From an uncultured Clostridium sp. (GTDB taxonomy: Bacteria; Bacillota; Clostridia; TANB77; CAG-508), in the NCBI GenBank assembly GCA_900553125.1, contig USCB01000022.1:1-28202 (forward strand): a DNA stretch of 28,202 bases, given 5' to 3'. This document shows, piece by piece, positions 22,126-28,202 of the stretch. The notes under the pieces were generated by a model. It made no database searches. It was not told the origin of the DNA and saw nothing but the letters and a program-made list of their open reading frames with translations. How positions within the stretch are numbered: position 1 is the first letter of the stretch; every line of letters starts with the position of its first letter. The position numbers were made by a program, and so were the translations under genes.

Positions 22126-22347
22126 TTATGCTTCTCTTATTGTACAATCTGGTTCTTCTCTTTTTATTACTTTTTGAACTTTTTTCATAACTTCTTCTTT
22201 GTTTTCTTCATCACATTCTATAACTAGTTTTTCTGTCATAAAACTTATTGATGCCTCATTTACTCCATCAATTTTTTGTATTGCTCTTTCTAATTCTGCT
22301 GCACAGTTTGCACAGTCTAATCCTTTTATTTTAAAATTATATTTCAT
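22126..22347 (-). CDS. Stand-alone heavy-metal-associated (HMA) domain protein
   Basis: A 73-residue HMA (ferredoxin-like) domain. Its metal site is GLDCANCAAELE, with C13-x-x-C16; the LDCANCA form is typical of the N-terminal domains of CadA/ZntA pumps. The predicted beta-alpha-beta-beta-alpha-beta pattern fills the protein. It corresponds to the domain missing from the adjacent ATPase, so it is either a small metallochaperone for it or the result of a split gene. It lies between the ArsR regulator and the ATPase on the same strand. AGGTAAAAAA precedes the ATG. Confidence 0.88.
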   Translation of the reverse strand: MKYNFKIKGLDCANCAAELERAIQKIDGVNEASISFMTEKLVIECDEENKEEVMKKVQKVIKREEPDCTIREA

Positions 22348-22365
22348 TTTTTTACCTCCATTTTT

Positions 22366-22728
22366 TTATCTTTTATGTTCGATATGTTCAATTCCTACTT
22401 CGAACACTTCTTTTACATGTTCATCATCTAAACAATAAAATACTTCTTTTCCTACTTTTCTGCATTTTACTATTCCGGAACGCCTTAATGTTCCTAATTG
22501 ATGTGATATTGATGATTTGCTCATGTTTAGCACATTTGCTATGTCACATACACACATTTCGTTTTTATCTAGTGCATATAAGATTTTTGTCCTTGTTGTA
22601 TCTCCTAGTATTTTGAAAAATTCTGCTAATTTATTAAATACATCCTCATCTGCCATCTGATTTATTGTATTTTCTACGATGTCTTGATGTATTACATTAC
22701 AATCACATATGAATTCATTTTTTGCCAT
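22366..22728 (-). CDS. ArsR/SmtB-family metal-sensing repressor (CadC-like)
   Basis: A 120-residue winged-helix repressor. The DNA-binding helices are CVCDIANVLNMSKSSISHQLG. Both classic metal sites look present: the N-terminal C8/C10 with C59/C61 in the MCVCD motif (CadC alpha3N site for Cd/Pb), and D102-x-H104 with H115 and H118 at CzrA spacing (alpha5 site for Zn). It should release DNA when Zn or Cd binds. AAAGGGGG precedes the ATG. It is first in its operon, behind a consensus promoter with an operator directly downstream. Confidence 0.92.
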   Translation of the reverse strand: MAKNEFICDCNVIHQDIVENTINQMADEDVFNKLAEFFKILGDTTRTKILYALDKNEMCVCDIANVLNMSKSSISHQLGTLRRSGIVKCRKVGKEVFYCLDDEHVKEVFEVGIEHIEHKR

Positions 22729-22764
22729 TTGTGCCCCCTTTCAATTATAATTTCTTTTGTTATG

Positions 22765-22782
22765 GTTGAATGTTTATTCAAC
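22765..22782. promoter_or_regulatory. ArsR/CadC-type operator
   Basis: GTTGAAT-4-ATTCAAC, a perfect 7-bp dyad, resembles known ArsR/SmtB sites (TGAA...TTCA). It begins 9 bp downstream of the -10 box, at the start of the transcript, so binding would block transcription. Confidence 0.65.
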
Positions 22783-22791
22783 TTTTTTTAT

Positions 22792-22820
22792 ATTATATGC
22801 ATAATAATTTTTATTGTCAA
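22792..22820 (-). promoter_or_regulatory. Consensus sigma-A promoter of the metal-efflux operon
   Basis: A perfect TTGACA (22815-22820), a 17-bp spacer and a perfect TATAAT (22792-22797) on the minus strand. Confidence 0.8.
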
Positions 22821-22848
22821 TATTTTTGAAAAATTTTTTCAAAAAGTA

Positions 22849-22878
22849 TTGACTATTTTTTTATTCCAACATTATAAT
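22849..22878 (+). promoter_or_regulatory. Promoter of the 22912-24090 gene
   Basis: TTGACT (22849-22854) and TATAAT (22873-22878) with an 18-bp spacer. It is back-to-back with the metal-efflux promoter, with 28 bp between the -35 boxes. Confidence 0.6.
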
Positions 22879-22911
22879 AATTACCACAATAAAAAGGAAA
22901 GGTGATTTTTA

Positions 22912-24090
22912 ATGAATATAATAAAAAAATTTTTTAGGGATAATAATTCTCAAAATACTCAAATTCAAAAAAACGTCGAAAATGTCCAATCTGTAATAGA
23001 TAAAACAGATGAAGAAAAGGAAATTGCAAGAAAAAAAGCCACCCAAGTAGCTTTAACTCAACTTCAAAAAAATTCCAATATGCCGGTTGGAGAATTTCTA
23101 AAAATGTTACAAGAAAAAACATCACTAACAGAAGATAATCTTGTAACAATTATAACTCAGTTGCCTGAAATAAGGTCAGAAAAGGCCACAATTGCAGCAG
23201 TTCAATCTACCTCTCTTCCTCCTGAGAAAATAACATCAATTGTAAAAGAAGCCGATATAAGTTTAGATACTGCTGAGAAAATTGTAAAGGAAATAGATGA
23301 TAAAGATATACAAAAAGAACAACAAAAACGACTTGCAGATGAAAGAGAACAACAAATTCTAAAAGATTTATCTGATATGTATAATAATTGTGACAATATG
23401 AACTCTCAAATATTGCAAGACGCTATAAATGAATTAAGAGAGAAAAACGCATCATTTTCTACGCCAGAAATAGAGAAAAAAATAATGTCCATAGTTGCTA
23501 GACGTGCTGCTCTTGATTGTATGACATTTGGAGATGCTCGTATTTATCCTTTGACTAGAATTGTTTCATCTTTAGATATGTTGGAAAATGATTTGCCATC
23601 TATGGTTTATAATGAATATAGAACTTTAAAAGCTAATTTTGACGAACATAATCGCAAATACAAGGAATTCACTTCTGAAACAAAAAAAACATTGCATAAT
23701 TCTATATTAGAAGATATTGCTAAAAAATCAGCAAAAAATTTTGATAATATTGGAGATTTTTCTATACCAGATACTGAAAAGTTTAAAAATTTAAGTAATG
23801 AAGACATGATTTTATTTATTAAGACTGTAAAAAGTACTAGTAAAGATATTGATAAATCATCTATACGTAGATTAACCAGACAACTACAACATGGTAAATC
23901 ATCTGAAGAATTGTTAGATAAAACAATTTCAGAGATAGAGATAAGTATAAAAAAACTTCCTAAAGAAAGTCAATTGTCTGCAGCTCAAACAATATTAGAA
24001 ATACTTAATCAGAGAAATGAGGCTAATCTATTAATGAAAAATGTTAGGCAAACGTCTTCCCGTCCTTCTACTGGTGATGAGTCAAGATAA
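22912..24090 (+). CDS. Long helical protein of unknown function
   Basis: A 392-residue, almost entirely helical, charged protein with no signal peptide, membrane segment or recognised domain. It starts MNIIKKFFRDNNSQ. The region 80-125 contains two short HEAT- or helical-hairpin-like units (LTEDNLVTIITQLPEI and ISLDTAEKIVKEID). Residues 130-170 are very likely a coiled coil, and the tail (about 360-392) is polar and disordered. GAAAGGTGA precedes the ATG, with its own promoter. It diverges from the metal operon, but nothing shows a metal role. Confidence 0.8.
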   Translation: MNIIKKFFRDNNSQNTQIQKNVENVQSVIDKTDEEKEIARKKATQVALTQLQKNSNMPVGEFLKMLQEKTSLTEDNLVTIITQLPEIRSEKATIAAVQSTSLPPEKITSIVKEADISLDTAEKIVKEIDDKDIQKEQQKRLADEREQQILKDLSDMYNNCDNMNSQILQDAINELREKNASFSTPEIEKKIMSIVARRAALDCMTFGDARIYPLTRIVSSLDMLENDLPSMVYNEYRTLKANFDEHNRKYKEFTSETKKTLHNSILEDIAKKSAKNFDNIGDFSIPDTEKFKNLSNEDMILFIKTVKSTSKDIDKSSIRRLTRQLQHGKSSEELLDKTISEIEISIKKLPKESQLSAAQTILEILNQRNEANLLMKNVRQTSSRPSTGDESR

Positions 24091-24100
24091 AATTAATAAA

Positions 24101-24148
24101 GACACCTATTGAACTATGCCTCAATTAGTATAGTTCAATATTGGTGCC
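24101..24148. terminator. Bidirectional hairpin terminator
   Basis: Arms CACCTATTGAACTAT and ATAGTTCAATATTGGTG (about 24103-24117 and 24130-24146) pair with a small bulge and are followed by TTTTATTTTA on the plus strand. It lies between the stops of the convergent helical-protein and antiporter genes. Confidence 0.75.
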
Positions 24149-24150
24149 TT

Positions 24151-25098
24151 TTATTTTATAAATAAAACTAATAAATATGCTATATAAATAAGCAAATATA
24201 TTATCCCATTAAATCTACTCATTTTATCTTTTGGTGGTATAAACGGAAATATTGCTAAAATAATAGATGATACAATTAATATACTAAAGTCAAAATTGTA
24301 TGAAAAATTATATGTAATTGGGGTTATAAGTGCTGATACTCCAATTATAAGCAAAATATTAAATATATTTGAACCTATAATATTCCCAATTGCTATATCA
24401 CTATTTCCTTTAATTGCTGCTGTTACACTTGTAACCAATTCAGGTAAACTTGTTCCTATTGCTAAGATAGTTAAACTGATTAATTTTTCACTCCAATTAA
24501 AATGATTTGCTACATTTACTGCATTATTTACCACTAAATCTCCACCTATTTTTAATCCACAAATTCCCAATAATACAAAAATAATATTTTTTATTATATT
24601 ATTTTCTTTTTCTTCTGCTTTTATTTCTACTATTTCATTTTTGCTTTCTTTTTTTCCCATATATATAGTATAACCAATAAAAGCACCAAATAGTATTAAT
24701 AACCCAATTGATTCTATTTTAGATATTCCTCCATTTGTGTTACAAAAGACCATTAGAATAATTGTAACTAATAAGCACATTGGTATCTCATAAATTCTTG
24801 TTTCCTTTTGAAATACAACTGGTTTTATAACTGCTGATAGCCCTAAAATAAGTAATAAATTACTTAAATTACTTCCAATGATATTTCCAAGTGCCATATC
24901 TGAATATCCATCTAATGCTGATGTTATGCTTACAAATAGTTCTGGCATTGATGTTCCAATCGATACTATTGTAAGCCCAATTATTATTTCTGGAATATGG
25001 AATTTTTTTGCTATTCCACTTGAACCATCGACCAATACATCTGCTCCTACGATTAATAGTACAAATCCTATTATAATTAAAATTACTGATAAAAACAT
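24151..25098 (-). CDS. Calcium/sodium antiporter, CaCA family (YrbG-like)
   Basis: A 315-residue membrane protein with the two inverted alpha repeats of the cation/Ca2+ exchanger superfamily: SIGTSMPELFVS with GNIIGSNLSN in the first half, and AIGTSLPELVTS with GNIIGSNIFN in the second. The Glu in each PEL motif forms the ion site. About ten membrane segments fit, with a short charged loop near residues 150-165 (GKKESKNEIVEIKAEEKEN). It is expected to exchange Ca2+ for Na+ across the cytoplasmic membrane. GGGAGG lies 11 nt upstream of the ATG. It appears monocistronic. Confidence 0.93.
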   Translation of the reverse strand: MFLSVILIIIGFVLLIVGADVLVDGSSGIAKKFHIPEIIIGLTIVSIGTSMPELFVSITSALDGYSDMALGNIIGSNLSNLLLILGLSAVIKPVVFQKETRIYEIPMCLLVTIILMVFCNTNGGISKIESIGLLILFGAFIGYTIYMGKKESKNEIVEIKAEEKENNIIKNIIFVLLGICGLKIGGDLVVNNAVNVANHFNWSEKLISLTILAIGTSLPELVTSVTAAIKGNSDIAIGNIIGSNIFNILLIIGVSALITPITYNFSYNFDFSILIVSSIILAIFPFIPPKDKMSRFNGIIYLLIYIAYLLVLFIK

Positions 25099-25234
25099 AA
25101 ATAATATTGCCTCCCTTTGATTTTCTTTAACAAGGCAATATTATACTTTATTGTAATATTTTTTTCAAGAGAAAAATGATGAATATCAGAAATTTTATTA
25201 AATATTTATACTTAATATCAAACATACTCTATTT

Positions 25235-25273
25235 TAGAAAAACCCATAGAAACTAATTAAGTTTCTATGGGTT
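25235..25273 (-). terminator. Terminator of the TelA operon
   Basis: A perfect 13-bp stem (25241-25253 with 25261-25273) and 7-nt loop, followed on the minus strand by TTTTTC. It lies 14 bp after the stop of the last gene. Confidence 0.85.
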
Positions 25274-25286
25274 AATAGGTTTGGTT

Positions 25287-26195
25287 TTACTTTTCCTTTA
25301 ATGGAATTTCCACATATGAAAAACCATTACTAACATGGTAGTAACTTGATGATATTGCATCTCCATCATTTTTTTCGGAGCGTATACCATTTTTATACAT
25401 GGACTTTAATATACTCTTTTCTAAATTCTCCGCATTATCGCCACCTTTGTAGTAATAATAATCACATGTCACTGTATTGGAAGGATAACTAATATCATAT
25501 CCATAGCCATCTTCCATATTATATATATCTTTTTCAAAGATAATATATAACTCATTTTCAATGACCCTTTTCCTTTCTAACCGTTCGTTTACATCACATT
25601 GTACTACAAGCGAATTATCTAAAAATTCATTTGCTATCTTCGTACATGAGGTAATTTCTTCAGGATTTTTAGGATACCTACCATTTATGCTGACAAGTAG
25701 AAAGTCAAAAAATATTTCACCTTCTCTTGTATTTGGTTTTGGACAATAAATTTTATCTTTCCACTTTCCATCTAAGGTATTCTCTATCACCTTTTTAAAA
25801 TTAATAGTATATTTTATACCTCTTCTTGATTCAATTTCTTCCAAATACCCACTTTTTTTATAGCTTTCTTTTTTATTTTCGTTTTTTATATCAAAAGCTA
25901 CAATCAAAGGTGTCCACCCAACTTTTTCATATCCAGAATCTGTAGTAGTGATTTTATCTGTTAATACTACTTCAGCGGTATTTTTATTGTTTGTGAAAAC
26001 AATTTTATGAGTTTTACCAATTTTAGAGTCTTCAATCACTTTTTTGGTTTTTTCTCTAATTTTTTCTGGACAGTACGTACTAATGGTGGTTTTCTCATCA
26101 TATGGTATTTTTTTCATATTACCTTGGTATACTATTATTATTGCTGAACATATACAAAGAGAAATACACCAAAAAAATATTCTTTTTTTCCACAT
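25287..26195 (-). CDS. Secreted or anchored protein of unknown function in the TelA operon
   Basis: A 302-residue protein with one N-terminal hydrophobic segment (about 5-24) after a short basic start, so its body is outside the membrane. The rest alternates strands and helices, has several Cys (YCPEK, IYCPKP, SCTKIA, VVQCDV, VTCDYYYY) that could form disulfides, and lacks recognised motifs. Its start ATG overlaps the XpaC-like stop by one base (TAATG), with GGTG 8 nt upstream, so translation is coupled to XpaC. The call as a third component of the TelA-XpaC module is from this tight linkage only. Confidence 0.75.
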   Translation of the reverse strand: MWKKRIFFWCISLCICSAIIIVYQGNMKKIPYDEKTTISTYCPEKIREKTKKVIEDSKIGKTHKIVFTNNKNTAEVVLTDKITTTDSGYEKVGWTPLIVAFDIKNENKKESYKKSGYLEEIESRRGIKYTINFKKVIENTLDGKWKDKIYCPKPNTREGEIFFDFLLVSINGRYPKNPEEITSCTKIANEFLDNSLVVQCDVNERLERKRVIENELYIIFEKDIYNMEDGYGYDISYPSNTVTCDYYYYKGGDNAENLEKSILKSMYKNGIRSEKNDGDAISSSYYHVSNGFSYVEIPLKEK

Positions 26196-26959
26196 TAACT
26201 TTCACCTTTTTTCCTTTCTGACTCTAACACTTTTATTAATGACTGTATTCCGATATTCAAATTTGCTTTATCTTGTTTATTAATACTGCTTTTAATATAT
26301 TCTAGGTACTGGTTAAATTCAGTTACCAGTTCTATAAATTTAGTTTCATCATCTAAATCATTTTCTTTAGAAATATCAATAAACTTGTAAGTCACCTTTT
26401 GAAACTCCGGAAAGTACACTTTAAAAGTATGTCTAAGCGGATAATACTCATCTGGATATTTTTCTAATATATCTAAAATCCCCGACATATTTCCCGATAC
26501 TTTTTTTAGTTTTTTCATAACCATTTCTGGCAATTGATTGGTATTTTTAATATATTCATCAAATTTGATATATTCCTCTCTTGCCCACTCTATTTCAGCA
26601 CGATAATCTTTTTTTTGCAATAGAAGATTTTCTATCTTCTTTTTTTCAGTTTCTTTTTTATTTAATTGCTTTTCTTTTATTTTAGCAATTTTCTCAGTAA
26701 CTGACCGTGCTAAATATTCAGCAATGCTACATATAATATCCATTATTACAAAAGAAACAAAAGATATTGCAATAGCATATAGTTTACTACCTTTTTTAGA
26801 ATAGGTAACGCCAAATACAAATATTGGAATAAATGCTGTTGAACTAAAATATATCACACAAAGAAAATACTTAAGTACTTTTTTAACATTTTTCTTTATT
26901 TTATTTAGTATATTAGCATTCTCTTCCCATGATAAGTCACCATTATCTGATGATTTCAT
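26195..26959 (-). CDS. xpaC: XpaC-like protein (5-bromo-4-chloroindolyl phosphate hydrolysis family)
   Basis: A 254-residue protein starting at the ATG at 26957-26959; AAGGAGG lies 6 nt upstream inside the end of telA, and the longer frame would overlap telA by 62 bp. Two membrane segments (about 32-52 and 58-78) are followed by a charged coiled-coil stretch (85-125) and a helical soluble region (130-254) with PEMVMKKLKKVSGNMSGIL, typical of the XpaC family that commonly accompanies TelA. The name comes from a Bacillus phenotype; the true activity is unknown. It starts 1 bp after the telA stop. Confidence 0.8.
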   Translation of the reverse strand: MKSSDNGDLSWEENANILNKIKKNVKKVLKYFLCVIYFSSTAFIPIFVFGVTYSKKGSKLYAIAISFVSFVIMDIICSIAEYLARSVTEKIAKIKEKQLNKKETEKKKIENLLLQKKDYRAEIEWAREEYIKFDEYIKNTNQLPEMVMKKLKKVSGNMSGILDILEKYPDEYYPLRHTFKVYFPEFQKVTYKFIDISKENDLDDETKFIELVTEFNQYLEYIKSSINKQDKANLNIGIQSLIKVLESERKKGES

Positions 26960-26960
26960 T

Positions 26961-28058
26961 TTATTCCTCCTTCTTAGCTGTTCCACTTTGCATTTCGAAC
27001 GCCAATTTCTGAATGCTTTCAACAGTTTTAATTGCGTCAGCTCTTACTTTTTTTGCCTCCTCATTTACCTGACTTAAACCCTTGAATGTTTCTTCCAGGT
27101 TTTTATTGACAGTTTTAAGAGTTTCCGGGTCAATGGAAGGTCTTTCCATTTCTGTTGCTGTCTTTAACATGGTGTCTTTCAGCATTTCACTATTCTGTAC
27201 CAGTAACTCATTTGTGGCATTATTTACCATTTGTTCAATAATAACAGCATTATTCAAACGATAAGTTGCAAGTGCAATAGCAAAATTACGTTTCCACGAA
27301 GGGATTACATTTATAATTGTGTCATCTATTTTTGTCACCATAAGTTCATCCCCGCCCTGTACAAGTCCAACCTGTGTTACAGATTGGAGTGTAGACGTCC
27401 TAAACAGCAGCATATTGCAATATTTTAGTTCCAATCTTTTTATTGCATTGTTAATTCCTGCTATTTTATACGAATATTCAATTATATTAGGATTTTCTTT
27501 AAACAATTTCTCTAACTCATTTTTTTCTTTATTTGCTTTCTTAAGAGCTTCAAGAATTGTTATACATTCGATTTCCTGATCTTTTGCATACTCGTATGTC
27601 TTTTGGATTATTTGAGAACAAAATTCCAAATCTCCCATAAGTGTTACTTTTGCAGCAACCAACTTATCCTCCACTTCATCAATTGCTTTTTCAATGGACA
27701 TTTGCTGTGCAAGAAGACTTGCAATTTTTTCTTCTGCTCTCTTTCCAAAAATTGGAATACCTGATAAAAAACCTCGTTTTTTGGTAGTAAGTAACGTTTC
27801 TGGCTCTACTGTTTTTAAATCTCCTATAAGATTAGAAATCAGCATTTGTGCCTCTTCAAAATCTTTTACTTTAAACTTGGATATCATCTCACTCGAAATT
27901 GCAGTTACTTCCTTGCTACTTTCGGAGCCAAATTGAATTATGGCTACTGGATTAGTATAATCCAGCGAATCCAGTTTCTTCTTTACACGCTTCTGTTCTT
28001 GTTCTGTTAATTGTTCCAAACTCCGTATTTGTGATGTGTCTACTGTGATTTCGTTCAT
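26961..28058 (-). CDS. telA: Toxic anion resistance protein, TelA family
   Basis: A 365-residue cytoplasmic, largely helical protein of the TelA/KlaA family (PF05816 type). Family marks: IQFGSESSKEVTAISSEM near the start, GIPIFGKR, an M-G-D-L-E-F segment, and IINVIPSWKRNFAIALATY with VIIEQMVNNATNELL. Full length. TelA proteins are linked to tellurite and cell-envelope stress resistance; the mechanism is not settled. AGGAGG lies 7 nt before the ATG. First gene of the telA-xpaC-secreted protein operon. Composition is less AT-rich than neighbours. Confidence 0.93.
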   Translation of the reverse strand: MNEITVDTSQIRSLEQLTEQEQKRVKKKLDSLDYTNPVAIIQFGSESSKEVTAISSEMISKFKVKDFEEAQMLISNLIGDLKTVEPETLLTTKKRGFLSGIPIFGKRAEEKIASLLAQQMSIEKAIDEVEDKLVAAKVTLMGDLEFCSQIIQKTYEYAKDQEIECITILEALKKANKEKNELEKLFKENPNIIEYSYKIAGINNAIKRLELKYCNMLLFRTSTLQSVTQVGLVQGGDELMVTKIDDTIINVIPSWKRNFAIALATYRLNNAVIIEQMVNNATNELLVQNSEMLKDTMLKTATEMERPSIDPETLKTVNKNLEETFKGLSQVNEEAKKVRADAIKTVESIQKLAFEMQSGTAKKEE

Positions 28059-28111
28059 ATGCTTTTCCTCCTATTTATTTTTCAATGTACTATTAGTTTA
28101 TAACATGTGTT

Positions 28112-28140
28112 ATTCTATCATAATTTTACATAAAATACAA
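28112..28140 (-). promoter_or_regulatory. Candidate promoter of the TelA operon
   Basis: TTGTAT (28135-28140) and TAGAAT (28112-28117) with a 17-bp spacer on the minus strand, about 54 bp before the start codon. Confidence 0.4.
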
Positions 28141-28202
28141 CTGTAATTGATACCAAAATCTAAAAATTCGGGATAGGTTCTGGGTGAATACTAATTAATT
28201 CA

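Noticed and set aside
1..28202. CRISPR array, tRNA or rRNA genes
   Set aside because: No regularly spaced direct repeats, cloverleaf sequences or rRNA-like conserved stretches were seen on either strand.

Overview
The window is very AT-rich DNA with standard-code genes, strong AGGAGG-type ribosome binding sites and TTGACA/TATAAT promoters. It encodes one dipicolinate synthase subunit, a CotF-type spore coat pair, a desulfoferrodoxin-type superoxide reductase and a FucO-type iron alcohol dehydrogenase. Together these point to an anaerobic, spore-forming, low-GC Clostridia member, probably an uncultured gut-type lineage. The lineage is an inference; no rRNA or tRNA gene is visible.

Layout. (1) 1-2165, minus strand: an operon of an ASCH-Nudix fusion, a second Nudix hydrolase and a nucleoside deoxyribosyltransferase-like protein, ending in a hairpin terminator; beyond it lies a start-less coding remnant. 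(2) 2322-3296, minus: superoxide reductase, a DUF3781 protein and a small winged-helix protein. (3) 3536-5605: a membrane-anchored polysaccharide deacetylase, divergent from a XerC/D-type tyrosine recombinase whose stop codon abuts a perfect 56-bp palindrome. (4) 5613-9647: pepF and a CmpB-like membrane protein (minus), then dpaB/spoVFB and two spore coat genes (plus). Three related GGTTCTTTT-type palindromes sit here. (5) 9652-11340: a prepilin-like protein with a C-terminal SUMF1/C-type-lectin-like region, divergent from an XRE repressor; two dyads flank and overlap a consensus promoter. (6) 11352-16174: fucO, a more GC-rich orphan gene, a frameshifted rRNA m5C methyltransferase and a MATE transporter fused to a cytidylate-kinase-like domain. 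(7) 16181-20132: a coiled-coil protein, a secreted nuclease, two unknown proteins, and an overlapping SprT-like/patatin pair. (8) 20219-22820: an ArsR regulator, stand-alone HMA domain and P1B-type Zn/Cd ATPase operon with a clear promoter and operator; a helical protein of unknown function (22912-24090) diverges from it. (9) 24151-28140: a Ca/Na antiporter and a TelA-XpaC-secreted protein operon.

Several units concern homeostasis and stress: metal efflux, superoxide removal, toxic-anion-type TelA/XpaC, nucleotide clean-up and cation exchange. No complete new defence system, CRISPR array or transposase gene is visible. The least ordinary items are the MATE-kinase fusion, the prepilin-SUMF1/XRE module, the palindrome family, the TelA-XpaC third gene and the ASCH-Nudix/Nudix/deoxyribosyltransferase cluster.
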